Source of the DNA: ZC4RG19 sp036279475
GTDB lineage: Bacteria > Actinomycetota > Acidimicrobiia > Acidimicrobiales > VFJN01
Length of the DNA stretch: 14,626 nt
Direction: 5' to 3'
NCBI GenBank assembly: GCA_036279475.1
Contig: DASUJB010000112.1
Coordinates: forward strand, 1 to 14,626
Each line of letters opens with the position of its first letter. The first letter of the stretch is position 1. The translations under genes and the position numbers were made by a program. Below are positions 1-7,060 of the stretch, piece by piece. A model generated the notes under the pieces. It had not been told where the DNA came from. It saw only the letters and a program-made list of their open reading frames with translations, and did no database searches.

Positions 1-399
1 GGGCCCGCGGACGTAGCAGAGCCGGTACGCGTCCTCGTACTGGACGACCTCGCTGCTGACGAGCTGGGCGCCGTGCCCGGCCAACCGGGCGAGCGTGCCG
101 TCGAGGTCGTCCACCGCGAACATCACGCGGAGGTAGCCCAGGGCGTTCACCGGTGCGGTGCGGTGATCGGCGACCACCTCCGGTGCGAGGAACCGCGACA
201 GCTCGAGCCGGCCGTGACCGTCGGGCGTGCGCATCATGGCGATCTCCACGCGCTGGCCGCCGAGGCCGGTGACGCGGCCCGCCCACTCGCCCTCGACGAA
301 CGCTCGTCCCTCGAGCTCGAGGCCGAGCTCGCCGAAGAACTCGATCGCCGCATCGAGGTCCTCGACGACGATCCCGACGTTGTCCAGCCGAAGCGTCAC
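1..399 (-). CDS. VOC (glyoxalase/bleomycin-resistance-like) family protein, partial
   Basis: The 133 visible codons begin at a GTG (399-397) and run off the left edge without a stop, so the C-terminus is missing. The protein has the two-module VOC pattern. Module one starts LDNVGIVVEDLDAAIEFF (residues 5-22). Module two starts with a strand reading YLRVMFAVDDLDGTLARL (89-106) and ends with YRLCYVRGP (125-133), just where these proteins usually continue with EG and a last strand. The family includes glyoxalases, dioxygenases and antibiotic-binding proteins. Here the usual first metal-ligand His is Asn7, and the start of module two also lacks a His, although Glu66 sits at a typical ligand position. 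A metal-dependent glyoxalase I activity is therefore doubtful, and the substrate cannot be named. The GTG start is supported by a -10-like TAGGCT seven bases upstream, which implies a leaderless mRNA. It may also be one of the many uncharacterised actinobacterial VOC proteins with no known ligand. Confidence 0.85.
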   Translation of the reverse strand, partial: MTLRLDNVGIVVEDLDAAIEFFGELGLELEGRAFVEGEWAGRVTGLGGQRVEIAMMRTPDGHGRLELSRFLAPEVVADHRTAPVNALGYLRVMFAVDDLDGTLARLAGHGAQLVSSEVVQYEDAYRLCYVRGP

Positions 400-406
400 C
401 CCGGCG

Positions 407-412
407 AGCCTA
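407..412 (-). promoter_or_regulatory. -10 element of the VOC gene (leaderless)
   Basis: On the minus strand TAGGCT fits the actinobacterial TANNNT -10 consensus and lies seven bases before the GTG start. Transcription would then begin at or next to the start codon. No convincing -35 hexamer is visible. The assignment rests on motif and spacing, and on the same arrangement recurring at other starts in this window. Confidence 0.5.
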
Positions 413-507
413 CGGGCGAGGGTGGCGGCGGGCGATCGAGTCCTCCAGGTAGGGGCGACCGACGCCGGTGGGGTGGGGCCGCACGATCCGGCCAGCCACT
501 TCTCGAC

Positions 508-555
508 CGGGCACGAGCCGCGACCGCTGGCGACCAGCGACCTCGGCTCTGCCCG
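508..555 (-). terminator. Nested hairpin directly after the tRNA-Ala 3' end
   Basis: Three consecutive stems pair in register. CGGGCA (508-513) pairs with TGCCCG (550-555). GAGCCG (515-520) pairs with CGGCTC (544-549). CGCTGG (525-530) pairs with CCAGCG (534-539) around a 3-nt loop, with an internal loop of 4+4 nt and a single bulged C514. That is 18 perfect base pairs in 48 nt. On the minus strand it starts at the base after the encoded CCA (558-556). There is no T-run after it, so it would be a U-less terminator of the kind proposed for high-GC actinobacteria, or a structure that guides tRNA 3' processing. The structure is seen in the sequence; the role is inferred. Confidence 0.5.
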
Positions 556-632
556 TGGTGGAGGTGATGGGATTCGAACCCACGGCCTCTTCGATGCGAC
601 CGAAGCGCTCTAGCCAGCTGAGCTACACCCCC
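556..632 (-). tRNA. tRNA-Ala (anticodon CGC)
   Basis: A complete cloverleaf can be folded on the minus strand. The acceptor stem GGGGGTG pairs with CACCTCC and contains the G3-U70 wobble that is the alanine identity element. The D arm is GCTC/GAGC. The anticodon stem is CTTCG/CGAAG around loop GTCGCAT, giving anticodon CGC at 598-596 after U33. The T arm is GTGGG/CCCAT with loop TTCGAAT. The discriminator is A, and CCA is encoded (558-556), so the tRNA is 77 nt including CCA. It reads GCG codons. Position 32 is G, pairing with U38 as a wobble, which is unusual because 32 is normally a pyrimidine or, in some Ala tRNAs, A. It is a single gene with a nested hairpin immediately downstream. No duplicate of its 3' end is visible elsewhere in the window, so there is no sign of use as an integration site here. 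Confidence 0.95.
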
Positions 633-646
633 GCACGGGAGGGTTC

Positions 647-652
647 ATGGTA
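647..652 (-). promoter_or_regulatory. Possible -10 element for tRNA-Ala
   Basis: TACCAT on the minus strand matches TANNNT and ends 15 bases before the first tRNA nucleotide (632). That would place the transcription start around 640 with a short 5' leader for RNase P to remove. No good -35 is visible 16-18 bases upstream (best is a 3/6 match). Confidence 0.3.
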
Positions 653-713
653 GCGGACGGGCCGCCGCCCCGGCATCGTGGGGCCGTCCCCCCCCTCGCG
701 CCGCGGCGGGTCC

Positions 714-742
714 GTGTCACCGGGGACGGGTCGCCCTATGCT
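714..742 (+). promoter_or_regulatory. Candidate promoter of the HelZ-like gene
   Basis: GTGTCA (714-719, 4/6 to TTGACA) and TATGCT (737-742, 4/6 to TATAAT and fitting TANNNT) are separated by 17 bp. Start of transcription near 749 would leave a leader of about 118 nt before the ATG at 867. This suits the visible Shine-Dalgarno there and contrasts with the leaderless genes nearby. The 234-bp gap 633-866 holds nothing else I can identify. Confidence 0.35.
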
Positions 743-866
743 GGAACCGTCTGGAGTCACGCCCAGCGCGTGGCCCGTCCCTCCCCGGTGCGGGCTCGAC
801 ACCAGAGCTGGACGCATTCCCCCCGCCATGGTGCGGGGGTGCGGCGCGGAGGAGCGCCGTCGACAC

Positions 867-3800
867 ATGAACGATGCGACGCGAGCGATGGAGGAGGCCG
901 CCTGGGCGGCGGTCGACGGCATCGCCACAACCGAACAGATCGCCCTGCTCGAGGCCGACGTGCCCGGCTGGCGGCGGGCCCTCGAGCGGATACTCGACGA
1001 CACCGAGGACAACCTCGACGCCGTGAGGGCGACCACGGGGCCCGAGCGGGACCAGGCCGTGGCCGACCTGGAGTCCGAGCTGGAGCGGCTCGAGCTGGCC
1101 TACGACCGCCTCACCGGCGCGGCCGACGTCGCCGACGCCGTGCTGGTGGCGCCCGACCCGGTCGGCGAGGTGCGGTTGCAGGGGTCGTGGTCGGCCAACG
1201 AGGTCGTGGTGTGGGCCGCCGGCCCCGACGCCGCCGCCGCCGGCCACGACGAGCTCTCGGACCGCCTGGAGGGCATCGGGGGGCCCGCCGTGGGCTGGAA
1301 CCAGCACCGGGGCGTCCCCCTCCCCACCGGTGACCGGGCGGCGGCACTGTCGATCCCGGTGGCCGACGCCCTCGGCTGGCTCGTCGCCGTGGGCGGCGGG
1401 CTCGGCGGGGACGGCGTCGGGTCGAGCGTGACGTGGCTGGGCCGGGTGGCGGTACACGCCGTGCGGATGGTGGCCCGGGGGGCCATCGTGCCGGTCCTGC
1501 GCACCAACCGCCGCCAGGACGGTCGCGCCCTCGACCTGCACGTCCGCTGGGTCCCCGCCGACGTGGACCAGGACGCGGTGGACGCGCTGGCCGAGGCCAT
1601 GCCCGGCCCCGTCGCCGCCATGTCCCGCGCCGACGCCAGGGCGGTCGTCCTCGAGGTGGTGCGGGCGGTCGTCGACGCCATCGCCTCCGACGCCGCCGGC
1701 CGGGTGGACCTGCCGGCGCCCCCACCGGTGGTGCGGACGGGTGCGGACGTGGGCGAGGCCTTCGTCACCCGGCTGGACGGCTCGGAGTTCGTGGCCCCCA
1801 TGGCCGCCGGGTTGGAGGTGTCCCGCCGGCTCGAGCGCTGGGTGAAGCCCGTCACCGGTTCCGGCCGGTCCCGCCTCGTCGTCCAGCTCGACCCCCCCGA
1901 CGCCGGGGGCGCCTGGTTCCTGTCCGTGCTGGGTCGGGGGGCGGAGGGCGGCCTGCTGCCCATCGAGCTGGCGCTGACCGACAGCCGCTCGACCAAGCCC
2001 ATGGCCGACGACCTCGTCCGCCTCGAGCGCCTCTACCCGGTGCTGCTGAGGGCCGGCGGCCAGCGCCGGGGCCAGGTGTACCTGAAGCAGGACGAGGCCT
2101 GGGAGCTGATGACGGTCACCGGCGCCACGCTGGAGGCGGCCGGGTTCGAGGTGCGCGTCCCCGCCCTGTCACGGCGGTCGCCCAAGCCGTCGCTGCGGCT
2201 GTTCGCCTCCCCCTCCTCCGAGACCGTGGTCGGCGCCCACCAGCTCAGCGACGTGCGCTGGTCGGCGGTGTTCGACGACGTCGAGCTGACGGCGGCGGAC
2301 GTCGCCCGGCTGGCGGCCGAGGCGCGTCCGCTCATCCACTCCCGGGGCCGCTGGGTGGAGCTGGACCGCGCCGACCTGAAGGAGGCGGCGGCGGCCCTGG
2401 CCGAGCGGGCCGACCGGACCCGGCTCACCGGGGCCGAGATCCTCCGCCACGCCGTGGGCCTCGAGGGCTCGCCCCTGGCCGGCGGCCTCACCGTCGAGGG
2501 GTCGGGCTGGGCGACCGACCTGCTGAGCCGGGCGCAGGACGTTCCCACCGAGCCCGTCACCCGGCCCGAGGGCTTCCGCGGCCAGCTGCGCGCCTACCAG
2601 GCCGAGGCCCTGGCCTGGCTGGGGTTCCTCGACGCCGTCGAGCTCGGTGGCTGCCTGGCCCTGGACATGGGCCTCGGCAAGACGCCCACCGTGCTGGCCC
2701 ACCTGCGCCGCACGGCGGCCGACGGCCCGGCCCTGGTGGTGTCCCCGCCGGCCGTGGTCGGCAACTGGGCGGCCGAGTCGCAGCGGTTCACGCCCGACCT
2801 CCGGGTCCTGGTGCACCACGGCGCCACCCGGGCGTCGGGGGCCCGGCTCCGGCGCCAGGTCGAGCAGGCCGACGTGGTCATCACCACCTACGGCACCGCG
2901 GTGCGCGACATCGACGAGCTCGCCGACATGGGCTGGGACCACGTGGTCCTGGACGAGGCCCAGGCCATCAAGAACCCGGCGAACGAGACCGCCCAGCAGC
3001 TGCGCCGGCTCCCGGCGCGCATCAGGCTCGCCCTGACGGGGACGCCGGTCGAGAACGGCCTGGGCGACCTGTGGGCCATCCTCGACTTCGTCGATCCCGG
3101 CCTCGTGGGCGACCGGGCCGCGTTCGTCTCGCAGCTGGGAGGCGAGGGGGAGGCGGCGCTGCGCGCCCTCAACGGGCTCCTCGTGTTCCGCCGCACCAAG
3201 GCGGAGCCCGAGGTGGCGGCCGAGCTGCCCGACCGCATCGACGAGCTCGACCACTGCAGCATGACGGCCGAGCAGATCGGCCTCTACCAGGCCGTGCTCG
3301 ACCGCCTGGTGGACGGCGGGGCGGAGGACGGCGCCGAGCACCGGCAGGGGGCGATCCTGGCCGCCATCACCGCCCTCAAGCAGATCTGCAACCACCCCGC
3401 CGCCTACGAGGACGACGGCCGCCCCCTCGGGGGCCGGTCGGGCAAGCTGGCCCGCCTCGAGGAGATCGTCGAGGCGGTGTTCGCCGCCGGCGAGCGGGTG
3501 CTGGTGTTCACCCACTTCGCCGAGTGGGGCAAGCGCCTGGCCGACCACCTCACCGAGGTGACGGGCGTTCCCGTCGCCTGCTACCACGGCGGCCTGGCCC
3601 GCGGTGCCCGCGACAGGCTCGTGGCCGACTTCCAGGGCACCCAAGGGCCCGGGGCGCTGGTGCTCTCGCTCAAGGCGGGGGGCACTGGCCTCAACCTCAC
3701 GGCCGCCAGCCACGTCGTGCTGTACGACCGCTGGTGGAACCCCGCGGTGGAGGACCAGGCCCGCGACCGGGCGTGGCGCATCGGCCAGACCCGGACGGTG

Positions 3801-3986
3801 GTGTCCCACCGCCTCGTCTGCCCCGGCACCGTGGACGAGCGGGTGGAGGAGGTGGTGGCGGGCAAGCGCCACATCGCCGACCTGGTGCTGCCCCGGTCCA
3901 GCTCGCTGGCCGACCTCGACGGCGACCAGCTCCGGGTGGCCCTGGGCATCCGGCCCGACTCCCTGCTCACCGAGGAGGCCACGTGA
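867..3986 (+). CDS. helZ: HelZ-like SNF2-family DEAD/DEAH ATPase
   Basis: This 1039-aa SWI2/SNF2-type ATPase would translocate on DNA. The two RecA-like lobes fill the C-terminal 45%: motif I LDMGLGKT (599-606), motif II DEAQ (696-699), motif III LTGTPVEN (723-730), motif V SLKAGGTGLNL (934-944), DRWWNP (954-959) and motif VI ARDRAWRIGQTR (965-976). The segment around residues 90-590 resembles the DUF3670-type region of bacterial HelZ proteins such as M. tuberculosis Rv2101. Residues 1-88 are an extra, charged, probably all-helical or coiled-coil segment. The ATG at 867 is chosen because GGAGGAG (848-854) lies 12 bases upstream and protein-like sequence begins there; the frame stays open further upstream to 678, but without family character. 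The stop overlaps the next start (GTGA). The cellular role of HelZ is not settled (DNA repair, transcription remodelling or phage defence have been suggested for relatives). No SWIM zinc-finger partner gene, often found beside such ATPases, is present here. Confidence 0.93.
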   Translation: MNDATRAMEEAAWAAVDGIATTEQIALLEADVPGWRRALERILDDTEDNLDAVRATTGPERDQAVADLESELERLELAYDRLTGAADVADAVLVAPDPVGEVRLQGSWSANEVVVWAAGPDAAAAGHDELSDRLEGIGGPAVGWNQHRGVPLPTGDRAAALSIPVADALGWLVAVGGGLGGDGVGSSVTWLGRVAVHAVRMVARGAIVPVLRTNRRQDGRALDLHVRWVPADVDQDAVDALAEAMPGPVAAMSRADARAVVLEVVRAVVDAIASDAAGRVDLPAPPPVVRTGADVGEAFVTRLDGSEFVAPMAAGLEVSRRLERWVKPVTGSGRSRLVVQLDPPDAGGAWFLSVLGRGAEGGLLPIELALTDSRSTKPMADDLVRLERLYPVLLRAGGQRRGQVYLKQDEAWELMTVTGATLEAAGFEVRVPALSRRSPKPSLRLFASPSSETVVGAHQLSDVRWSAVFDDVELTAADVARLAAEARPLIHSRGRWVELDRADLKEAAAALAERADRTRLTGAEILRHAVGLEGSPLAGGLTVEGSGWATDLLSRAQDVPTEPVTRPEGFRGQLRAYQAEALAWLGFLDAVELGGCLALDMGLGKTPTVLAHLRRTAADGPALVVSPPAVVGNWAAESQRFTPDLRVLVHHGATRASGARLRRQVEQADVVITTYGTAVRDIDELADMGWDHVVLDEAQAIKNPANETAQQLRRLPARIRLALTGTPVENGLGDLWAILDFVDPGLVGDRAAFVSQLGGEGEAALRALNGLLVFRRTKAEPEVAAELPDRIDELDHCSMTAEQIGLYQAVLDRLVDGGAEDGAEHRQGAILAAITALKQICNHPAAYEDDGRPLGGRSGKLARLEEIVEAVFAAGERVLVFTHFAEWGKRLADHLTEVTGVPVACYHGGLARGARDRLVADFQGTQGPGALVLSLKAGGTGLNLTAASHVVLYDRWWNPAVEDQARDRAWRIGQTRTVVSHRLVCPGTVDERVEEVVAGKRHIADLVLPRSSSLADLDGDQLRVALGIRPDSLLTEEAT

Positions 3987-4291
3987 CCGACCAGCCGCAG
4001 AGGAAGCAGTCGTCCCGCCGCCGTCGGCGGCAGAACGCCAAGGCACGGCAGGCCAAGCCCGTCGACCTGTGGCGACCCGTCCCGCCGCTGCCCGAGGTGC
4101 AGCCCATCACGCCCGCCCGCGACCCCACCGCCCTGCTGCGCTCGCTGGGCGAGCCGCCGCCCCCCCTGCCCGGGGCCGCCGAGATCGCGGTGGCCCAGGT
4201 CGTCGACCGGGCGGCCGGCCTGGCGACGGCGCTGGCCGCCGCCGGAGGGCTGCTGGCGATGCCGGAGGACGAGCCCGACGAGGACGCCTGA
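3983..4291 (+). CDS. Small basic/proline-rich protein coupled to the HelZ-like gene
   Basis: The gene encodes a 102-aa protein of unknown function. The GTG start (3983) overlaps the TGA stop of the HelZ-like gene (GTGA), and GGAGG at 3974-3978 is an excellent ribosome-binding site, so the two are translationally coupled. The N-terminus is strongly basic (RRRRR at residues 12-16, then further K/R to residue 25) and could contact nucleic acid. The middle (30-65) is proline-rich and probably disordered. Residues 65-95 are an alanine-rich, possibly helical stretch (AAEIAVAQVVDRAAGLATAL), followed by an acidic tail. No transmembrane segment or known domain is recognised. Coupling suggests a small accessory partner of the ATPase, but that is inference from position alone. 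Confidence 0.8.
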   Translation: MTDQPQRKQSSRRRRRQNAKARQAKPVDLWRPVPPLPEVQPITPARDPTALLRSLGEPPPPLPGAAEIAVAQVVDRAAGLATALAAAGGLLAMPEDEPDEDA

Positions 4292-4367
4292 CGACGGGTC
4301 CTGGCGGCAGCGCGACCGCCGGTGTGGCCATCGCCGGTGATCGGACGCGGCGGCCGGGGCGGGATGT

Positions 4368-4373
4368 CAGACT
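4368..4373 (+). promoter_or_regulatory. -10-like element of the FMN oxidase gene (leaderless)
   Basis: CAGACT (CANNNT variant of the -10) ends six bases before the GTG at 4380, implying a leaderless message. It lies in the 88-bp gap (4292-4379) after the 102-aa protein gene. That gap also has a weak GGCGG/CCGCC hairpin at 4303-4320. No -35 is recognisable. Confidence 0.35.
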
Positions 4374-4379
4374 GCGGCC

Positions 4380-5537
4380 GTGGCCGGACCCTTCGCCAGC
4401 TTCCAGGACGAGATCTACCTGGCGGGCACCACGGGTGTCCGGCCCCCGTTCACCACCGACCTGGCCGGGCTCGAGGCGGCCGCCCGCCAGGCGCTCGAGC
4501 CCCGGGCCTTCGGCTACGTCGCGGGAGGCGCGGGGTCGATGTCGACGGTGCGGGCCAACCGCGCCGCCTTCGAGCGCTGGCGCATCGTGCCCCGGATGCT
4601 GCGCGACGTCAGCCGGCGCGACCTGGCCACCACGGTGCTCGGCACCCCGATGCCGGCCCCGGTGCTGCTGGCCCCGGTGGGCGTGCAGACGATCGTCCAC
4701 CCCGAGGGCGAGCTGGCGTCGGCCCGGGCGGCGGCGGCCCTGGGCCTGGTGTTCGTCCACTCCACGGCGGCGGCCCACTCCATCGAGGAGGTGGCCGAGG
4801 CGTCGGGGGACGGCCCCCGCTGGTACCAGCTCTACTGGCCCCGCGACAGGGCGGTGGCGGCGTCGCTGGTGAGCCGGGCGGAGGCGGCGGGCTACGCGGC
4901 GCTGGTCGTCACCGTGGACACGTTCGCCCTGGGGTGGCGGCCGGTCGACCTCGACGCCGCCTACCTGCCGTTCCTCGAGGGCGTGGGCATCGCCAACTAC
5001 CTCAGCGACCCGGCCTTCAACCGGTCGCTGCCCCCCGGCGCCGGGGACGTCGACAAGGTCCTGCGCTGGGCCGGCATCTTCGGGGATCCCTCGCTCACCT
5101 GGGACGACCTCGCCTGGCTCCGCCGGCGCACCTCGCTTCCCCTGGTCGTCAAGGGCATCCTCCACCCCCAGGACGCCCGGGCCGCGGTGGCGGCCGGGGT
5201 CGACGGCATCGTGGTCTCCAACCACGGGGGGCGCCAGGTCGACGGCGCCCTCGCCTCGCTCGACGCCCTGCCCGCCGTCCTCGACGAGGTGGCCGGGGCG
5301 GTGCCGGTGGTCCTCGACTCGGGGGTGCGCACCGGGGCCGACGTCGTCAAGGCGATCTCCCTGGGCGCGGCGGCCGTGCTGTACGGCCGGCCCTACGTGT
5401 ACGGGCTGGGGCTGGGCGGCCAGGAGGGGGTGGAGCAGGTCCTGCGGTGCCTCCTGGGCGAGCTGGATGCCACCATGGCCCTGTCCGGCCAGGCCACCCT
5501 CGCCGACCTCGGCGCCGACGTCCTCGTCCGGCCCTGA
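4380..5537 (+). CDS. FMN-dependent alpha-hydroxy-acid oxidase, lactate 2-monooxygenase-like
   Basis: This 385-aa enzyme of the FMN alpha-hydroxy-acid dehydrogenase family is close to full family length. Members abstract a hydride from an L-2-hydroxy acid and reoxidise FMN with O2 or a carrier. Visible active-site elements are Tyr46 (GYVAGGAGS), APVGVQ (98-103), YQLYWPRDR (149-157) with Tyr152, Lys258 on the FMN (VVKGI), the catalytic base His282 and Arg285 in SNHGGRQ (280-286), and DSGVRTGADVVKA (313-325). The insertion GWRPVDLDAAYLPFLEGVGI (185-204) followed by NYLSDPAF strongly resembles mycobacterial lactate 2-monooxygenase, which releases acetate, CO2 and water. Oxidase versus monooxygenase chemistry and exact substrate cannot be read from sequence. 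The usual acidic residue after YVAGGAG is Ser53 here. The GTG start is supported by the upstream -10-like motif and by alignment of the N-terminal EIYLAG segment with the family. It is probably cytoplasmic, with no signal peptide. Confidence 0.9.
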   Translation: MAGPFASFQDEIYLAGTTGVRPPFTTDLAGLEAAARQALEPRAFGYVAGGAGSMSTVRANRAAFERWRIVPRMLRDVSRRDLATTVLGTPMPAPVLLAPVGVQTIVHPEGELASARAAAALGLVFVHSTAAAHSIEEVAEASGDGPRWYQLYWPRDRAVAASLVSRAEAAGYAALVVTVDTFALGWRPVDLDAAYLPFLEGVGIANYLSDPAFNRSLPPGAGDVDKVLRWAGIFGDPSLTWDDLAWLRRRTSLPLVVKGILHPQDARAAVAAGVDGIVVSNHGGRQVDGALASLDALPAVLDEVAGAVPVVLDSGVRTGADVVKAISLGAAAVLYGRPYVYGLGLGGQEGVEQVLRCLLGELDATMALSGQATLADLGADVLVRP

Positions 5538-5587
5538 GCCGGGTCGGGCGATCCAGGACCGGTGACAACCCGGGGTTCTGCACTGTC

Positions 5588-5593
5588 TAGGGC
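5588..5593 (+). promoter_or_regulatory. Possible -10 element of the GGDEF gene
   Basis: TAGGGC lies nine bases before the GTG at 5603. A good -35-like GTGACA (5562-5567, 5/6 to TTGACA) is present but 20 bp away, longer than normal. The pair is suggestive only. The gap 5538-5602 has no other visible signal. Confidence 0.25.
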
Positions 5594-5602
5594 TCGCGTA
5601 TC

Positions 5603-7021
5603 GTGAGGGACCGCATGGACGGCGCGACGCCACCAACACGAGCGGACAGGCGGGCCGACCTGCCGGCCGGCGACGAGCCCACCCCGGCGATGTACCGGGC
5701 CATCGCCGAGACGGCGGTCAACCCCTTCGCCATCATCGACGACGAGGGCGTGTTCCGGTGGGTCGGCGAGTCCATCGGGGAGCTGCTGGGGTGGACGCCC
5801 GGCGAGCTGGTGGGCCGGTCGATGGAGGTGATCGTCGCCCCCCGCTCGCGTCCCGACGTGGGCAAGGCCTTCCTGGACCTCGTCAACCTGCCCCCGTGGA
5901 GCGACTACCCGTGCGGCGGCGTCGGCCAGCTGGTCGACCTGGTGTGCCGGGACGGCTCGGTGACGCCGTGCAACGTGATCGCCGCCACCCGCCAGCAGAC
6001 GGGCCTGCCCTTCCACCTGGTGTTCGCCCGCCGCGCCGGGTTCGAGCTGGCGCTCGACAACGTCCTCGAGGCCATCGCCGGCCGGGCCGACATCCACGAC
6101 GTGCTCGGCCACCTCGTCGTGTCCCTGCACCAGTCGATCCCCGGCTGCGTGGTGGTCATCGGCGAGGGCTGGCAGGACGGTCGCTTCGCCAGGACGGCCG
6201 GCGAGGGCGACGACCTCCTGGCCGAGGGACCCCGGTCGCCGTGGGCCCGGGCCATGGCCACCGGGGACGACGTCGTCGTGTCGTCGCTCGCCGACATGCC
6301 CAGACCGGCGGCGGAGGCCGCCCGGGCTCGGGGGCTGGTGTCGTGCTGGGTCCACCCGGTGGCCATGGCGGGCGACGACGCCCCCTCCGCCGCCCTGGTG
6401 CTCTGGCGGTCCTCCGACGCCGCCCCCAGCCGCTTCACCTGGACCGCCGTCCACCGGGCCGGCCGGCTGCTCCAGCTCTCCCTGCAGTGGGACCGCAGCC
6501 ATCGCGCCCTGGCGTTCGCCGCCACCCACGACCCGCTCACCGGGCTGGCCAACCGCATGGCCTTCGTGACCCGCCTGGAGGAGGTGGCCAAGCAGTCGGG
6601 CGGCGAGGCGGCGATGCTCTTCATCGACCTCGACATGTTCAAGCCGGTCAACGACAGGTACGGCCACCTGGCGGGGGACCGCCTGCTCCAGGAGGTGGCT
6701 GACCGGCTCACCCGGATCCTGCGGCCCGGCGACCTCGTCGCCCGCTTCGGTGGCGACGAGTTCGCCGTCCTGTGCGAGCGCGTCAGCGACATGACCGACG
6801 TGCACGTGGTGGCGGGCCGCCTGCTGGAAGCCCTCTCGACGCCGTTCGTGCTCGACAGCGGCACGGTCGTGACCGTGACGTGCAGCGTCGGCATCACGAC
6901 CTTGGGAGAGGGCGAGGCCCCGGAGGCCATCCTCGACCGGGCCGACCAGGCCATGCGCACGGCCAAGGCTCGAGGGCGGGCCCGGTGGGAGTGCCCGCCG
7001 GCGTCCTCGCCATCGGCCTAG
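5603..7021 (+). CDS. PAS-GAF-GGDEF diguanylate cyclase
   Basis: This 472-aa protein would condense two GTP into cyclic di-GMP under sensory control. Residues 27-145 form a PAS domain (AIIDDEGVFRWVGESIGELLGW, then VCRDGSVTPCNVIAATR). Residues about 150-295 fit a GAF-like sensor domain (LDNVLEAIAGRADIHDVL onwards). Residues 303-465 are the GGDEF domain: HDPLTGLANR (309-318), FIDLDMFKPVND (340-351), the catalytic GGDEF (383-387) intact, and an RPGD inhibitory I-site (374-377) exactly five residues upstream, predicting product feedback. There is no EAL domain, transmembrane helix or signal peptide, so it is a cytosolic sensor. The input ligand is unknown: I see no cysteine or histidine signature that would prove haem or iron binding. 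The start could be GTG 5603 or ATG 5615, only four codons apart. It converges with adk across a short repeat tract. Confidence 0.93.
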   Translation: MRDRMDGATPPTRADRRADLPAGDEPTPAMYRAIAETAVNPFAIIDDEGVFRWVGESIGELLGWTPGELVGRSMEVIVAPRSRPDVGKAFLDLVNLPPWSDYPCGGVGQLVDLVCRDGSVTPCNVIAATRQQTGLPFHLVFARRAGFELALDNVLEAIAGRADIHDVLGHLVVSLHQSIPGCVVVIGEGWQDGRFARTAGEGDDLLAEGPRSPWARAMATGDDVVVSSLADMPRPAAEAARARGLVSCWVHPVAMAGDDAPSAALVLWRSSDAAPSRFTWTAVHRAGRLLQLSLQWDRSHRALAFAATHDPLTGLANRMAFVTRLEEVAKQSGGEAAMLFIDLDMFKPVNDRYGHLAGDRLLQEVADRLTRILRPGDLVARFGGDEFAVLCERVSDMTDVHVVAGRLLEALSTPFVLDSGTVVTVTCSVGITTLGEGEAPEAILDRADQAMRTAKARGRARWECPPASSPSA

Positions 7022-7025
7022 GGCG

Positions 7026-7057
7026 CCCGCCGGCCCGCCGGCCCGCCGGCCCGCCGG
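7026..7057. repeat. Four tandem copies of 8-bp CCCGCCGG between convergent genes
   Basis: Four perfect head-to-tail copies of CCCGCCGG fill most of the 39 bases between the TAG of the GGDEF gene (7019-7021) and the TAG of adk (7063-7061). Each junction contains palindromic GCCGGC, so the tract can fold on either strand and may act as a bidirectional U-less terminator. Being a pure microsatellite, its copy number may vary between strains. Confidence 0.8.
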
Positions 7058-7060
7058 CCC

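Noticed and set aside
556..632. tRNA gene as an integration (att) site for a mobile element
   Set aside because: No integrase gene and no second copy of the tRNA 3' end are visible in the window.
678..866. Upstream in-frame extension of the HelZ-like gene
   Set aside because: The extra 63 residues look non-coding (Pro/Arg/Gly mix), while a good Shine-Dalgarno and a change to protein-like composition occur at ATG 867. A candidate promoter (714-742) also falls inside the extension.
1433..4291. Very long open frames overlapping the HelZ-like gene in other phases and on the opposite strand
   Set aside because: Stop codons are rare in all frames of such GC-rich DNA. These frames are Gly/Arg/Pro/Ala-dominated with no domain, whereas the chosen frame carries all SNF2 motifs.
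7026..7057. CRISPR array
   Set aside because: The repeats are 8 bp and directly abutting, with no spacers and no cas genes.
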